Below, one piece after another: positions 5,712 through 6,743 of a DNA stretch of 6,743 nt. This DNA is from Salegentibacter sp. Lineage in GTDB: Bacteria; Bacteroidota; Bacteroidia; Flavobacteriales; Flavobacteriaceae. How positions within the stretch are numbered: position 1 is the first letter of the stretch; each line of letters opens with the position of its first letter. The DNA lies in NCBI GenBank assembly GCA_024635815.1, contig JAGXIG010000056.1:1-6743 (forward strand), read 5' to 3'. The notes beneath the pieces were generated by a model. That model did no database searches. It worked only from the letters and a program-made list of their open reading frames with translations, and was not told the origin of the DNA. The position numbers and the translations under genes were made by a program.

Positions 5712-6743
5712 TTGGAAGCTTATTTAGCCGAATTAAATGACGCACAGCGCGCGCCTGTATTGCAAAAAGACGGCGCAATGATTGTAATTGCAGGAGCAGG
5801 ATCTGGGAAAACCCGGGTACTTACCTACCGTATTGCTTACCTTATGAGCCAGGGAGTGGATCCTTTTAATATTTTATCGCTCACCTTTACTAATAAAGCG
5901 GCCCGGGAGATGAAAACCCGTATTTCTAAAATTGTTGGTAGTAGCGAAGCGAAGAATTTATGGATGGGGACCTTTCATTCTATTTTCGCTAAAATTTTAC
6001 GGTTTGAAGCGGATAAATTGGGCTATCCTTCAAATTTTACCATTTACGATACACAAGATTCGCAAAGCGTGATCAGGGCGATTATTAAAGATATGCGCCT
6101 GGATAAAGACGTTTATAAATACAAACAGGTTTACAGCCGGATTTCTTCTTATAAAAACAGTTTAATTACCGTAAAAGCTTATTTCCAAAACCCGGAATTG
6201 AAGGAAGCCGATGCAATGTCAAAAAAACCACGTCTGGGGGAAATCTACCAGGAATATGTGGAGCGTTGTTTTAAAGCCGGCGCGATGGATTTTGATGATC
6301 TTTTGCTAAAAACAAACGAGCTATTAAATCGTTTTCCTGAAGTGCTTCATAAATACCAGAATCGTTTCCGGTATATTTTGGTAGATGAGTACCAGGATAC
6401 AAACCATTCTCAGTATTTAATTGTAAAGGCTCTTTCAGATAAATTTCAGAATATATGTGTGGTGGGGGATGATGCGCAAAGTATTTATGCTTTCCGCGGA
6501 GCGAACATCAATAATATCCTGAACTTCCAGAAAGATTATGATAATGTTCAAATGTACCGCCTGGAGCAAAATTACCGTTCTACCAAGAATATTGTAAACG
6601 CGGCAAACTCTATAATAGAAAAGAATAAGACCAAACTTGAAAAAATAGTTTGGACGGCTAATGACGAAGGACCAAAAATCGTGGTGAACCGCTTGCTAAC
6701 CGATGGAGAAGAAGGACGATTTGTTGCCGGTTCTATTTTTGAA
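5712..6743 (+). CDS. uvrD: UvrD/PcrA-type SF1 DNA helicase, N-terminal part (truncated by window edge)
   Basis: The first 344 residues of an ATP-dependent 3'-5' DNA helicase of the UvrD/PcrA/Rep group, which acts in excision and mismatch repair or replication restart. In order: Q motif L-N-D-A-Q-R (8-13), Walker A A-G-A-G-S-G-K-T (27-34), motif Ia L-T-F-T-N-K-A-A-R-E-M (57-67), G-T-F-H-S (86-90), Walker B V-D-E-Y-Q-D-T-N (224-231), V-V-G-D-D-A-Q-S-I-Y-A-F-R-G-A (250-264), and motif IV L-E-Q-N-Y-R-S-T (284-291). Together these cover domains 1A/1B and the start of 2A. The family is usually 700-800 residues, so over half is outside the window. The chosen start is TTG at 5712: an in-frame stop lies at 5682-5684, there is no ATG between, and the first in-frame ATG (codon 23) would remove the Q motif. 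GAAGAG (5705-5710) is close upstream. UvrD and PcrA cannot be separated from this part. Confidence 0.93.
   Translation, partial: MEAYLAELNDAQRAPVLQKDGAMIVIAGAGSGKTRVLTYRIAYLMSQGVDPFNILSLTFTNKAAREMKTRISKIVGSSEAKNLWMGTFHSIFAKILRFEADKLGYPSNFTIYDTQDSQSVIRAIIKDMRLDKDVYKYKQVYSRISSYKNSLITVKAYFQNPELKEADAMSKKPRLGEIYQEYVERCFKAGAMDFDDLLLKTNELLNRFPEVLHKYQNRFRYILVDEYQDTNHSQYLIVKALSDKFQNICVVGDDAQSIYAFRGANINNILNFQKDYDNVQMYRLEQNYRSTKNIVNAANSIIEKNKTKLEKIVWTANDEGPKIVVNRLLTDGEEGRFVAGSIFE

Noticed and set aside
1..6743. CRISPR array, insertion sequence, phage or integron signals
   Set aside because: No spaced direct repeats, transposase or integrase-like proteins, or terminal inverted repeats were found on reading both strands.

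Overview
The window looks like chromosomal DNA from a low-GC Bacteroidota, most likely a marine-type Flavobacteriaceae (Gramella/Salegentibacter/Zunongwangia-like). This is inferred from A/T-rich codon use, the near absence of Shine-Dalgarno sequences, tight gene packing, and the protein types: a DUF7935-type small membrane protein, a stand-alone GltB-like FMN protein, and a UvrD starting with E-A-Y-L-A-E-L-N. The genus cannot be fixed from the sequence.

Layout. (1) Positions 1-2127, plus strand: the 3' end of a larger gene that enters from the left (possibly an M1-type aminopeptidase), then two tandem patatin-like phospholipase genes. Each of the two junctions is the same one-base overlap, TAATG, so the three genes look like one translationally coupled operon. 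The two patatins are about 60% identical by hand alignment and have the same Ser38/Asp182 dyad. (2) Positions 2124-5547, minus strand: a three-gene operon, read right to left. It holds an exported M20D amidohydrolase, a membrane-anchored FMN/Fe-S glutamate-synthase-like protein with no glutaminase domain, and a small one-TM protein of the DUF7935 type. The first two are 2 bases apart and the last two overlap by ATGA. (3) Positions 5548-5711: a divergent intergenic region of about 164 bases with a small inverted repeat. (4) Position 5712 to the right edge, plus strand: the N-terminal 344 residues of a UvrD/PcrA-type helicase, apparently started at TTG.

The plus and minus operons meet tail to tail with a 4-base overlap of their last genes. 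Two short inverted repeats at that point are the only visible candidates for transcription stops.

How the genes may work together: the minus operon could link release of amino acids from N-acyl conjugates outside the cytoplasm (M20D enzyme) with a membrane-bound flavoprotein related to glutamate synthase. This is inference from co-transcription only. No tRNA, rRNA, CRISPR, insertion sequence or phage signature was seen. The region reads mostly as ordinary core genome. The less-described parts are the membrane GltB-like/DUF7935 pair and the patatin duplication.
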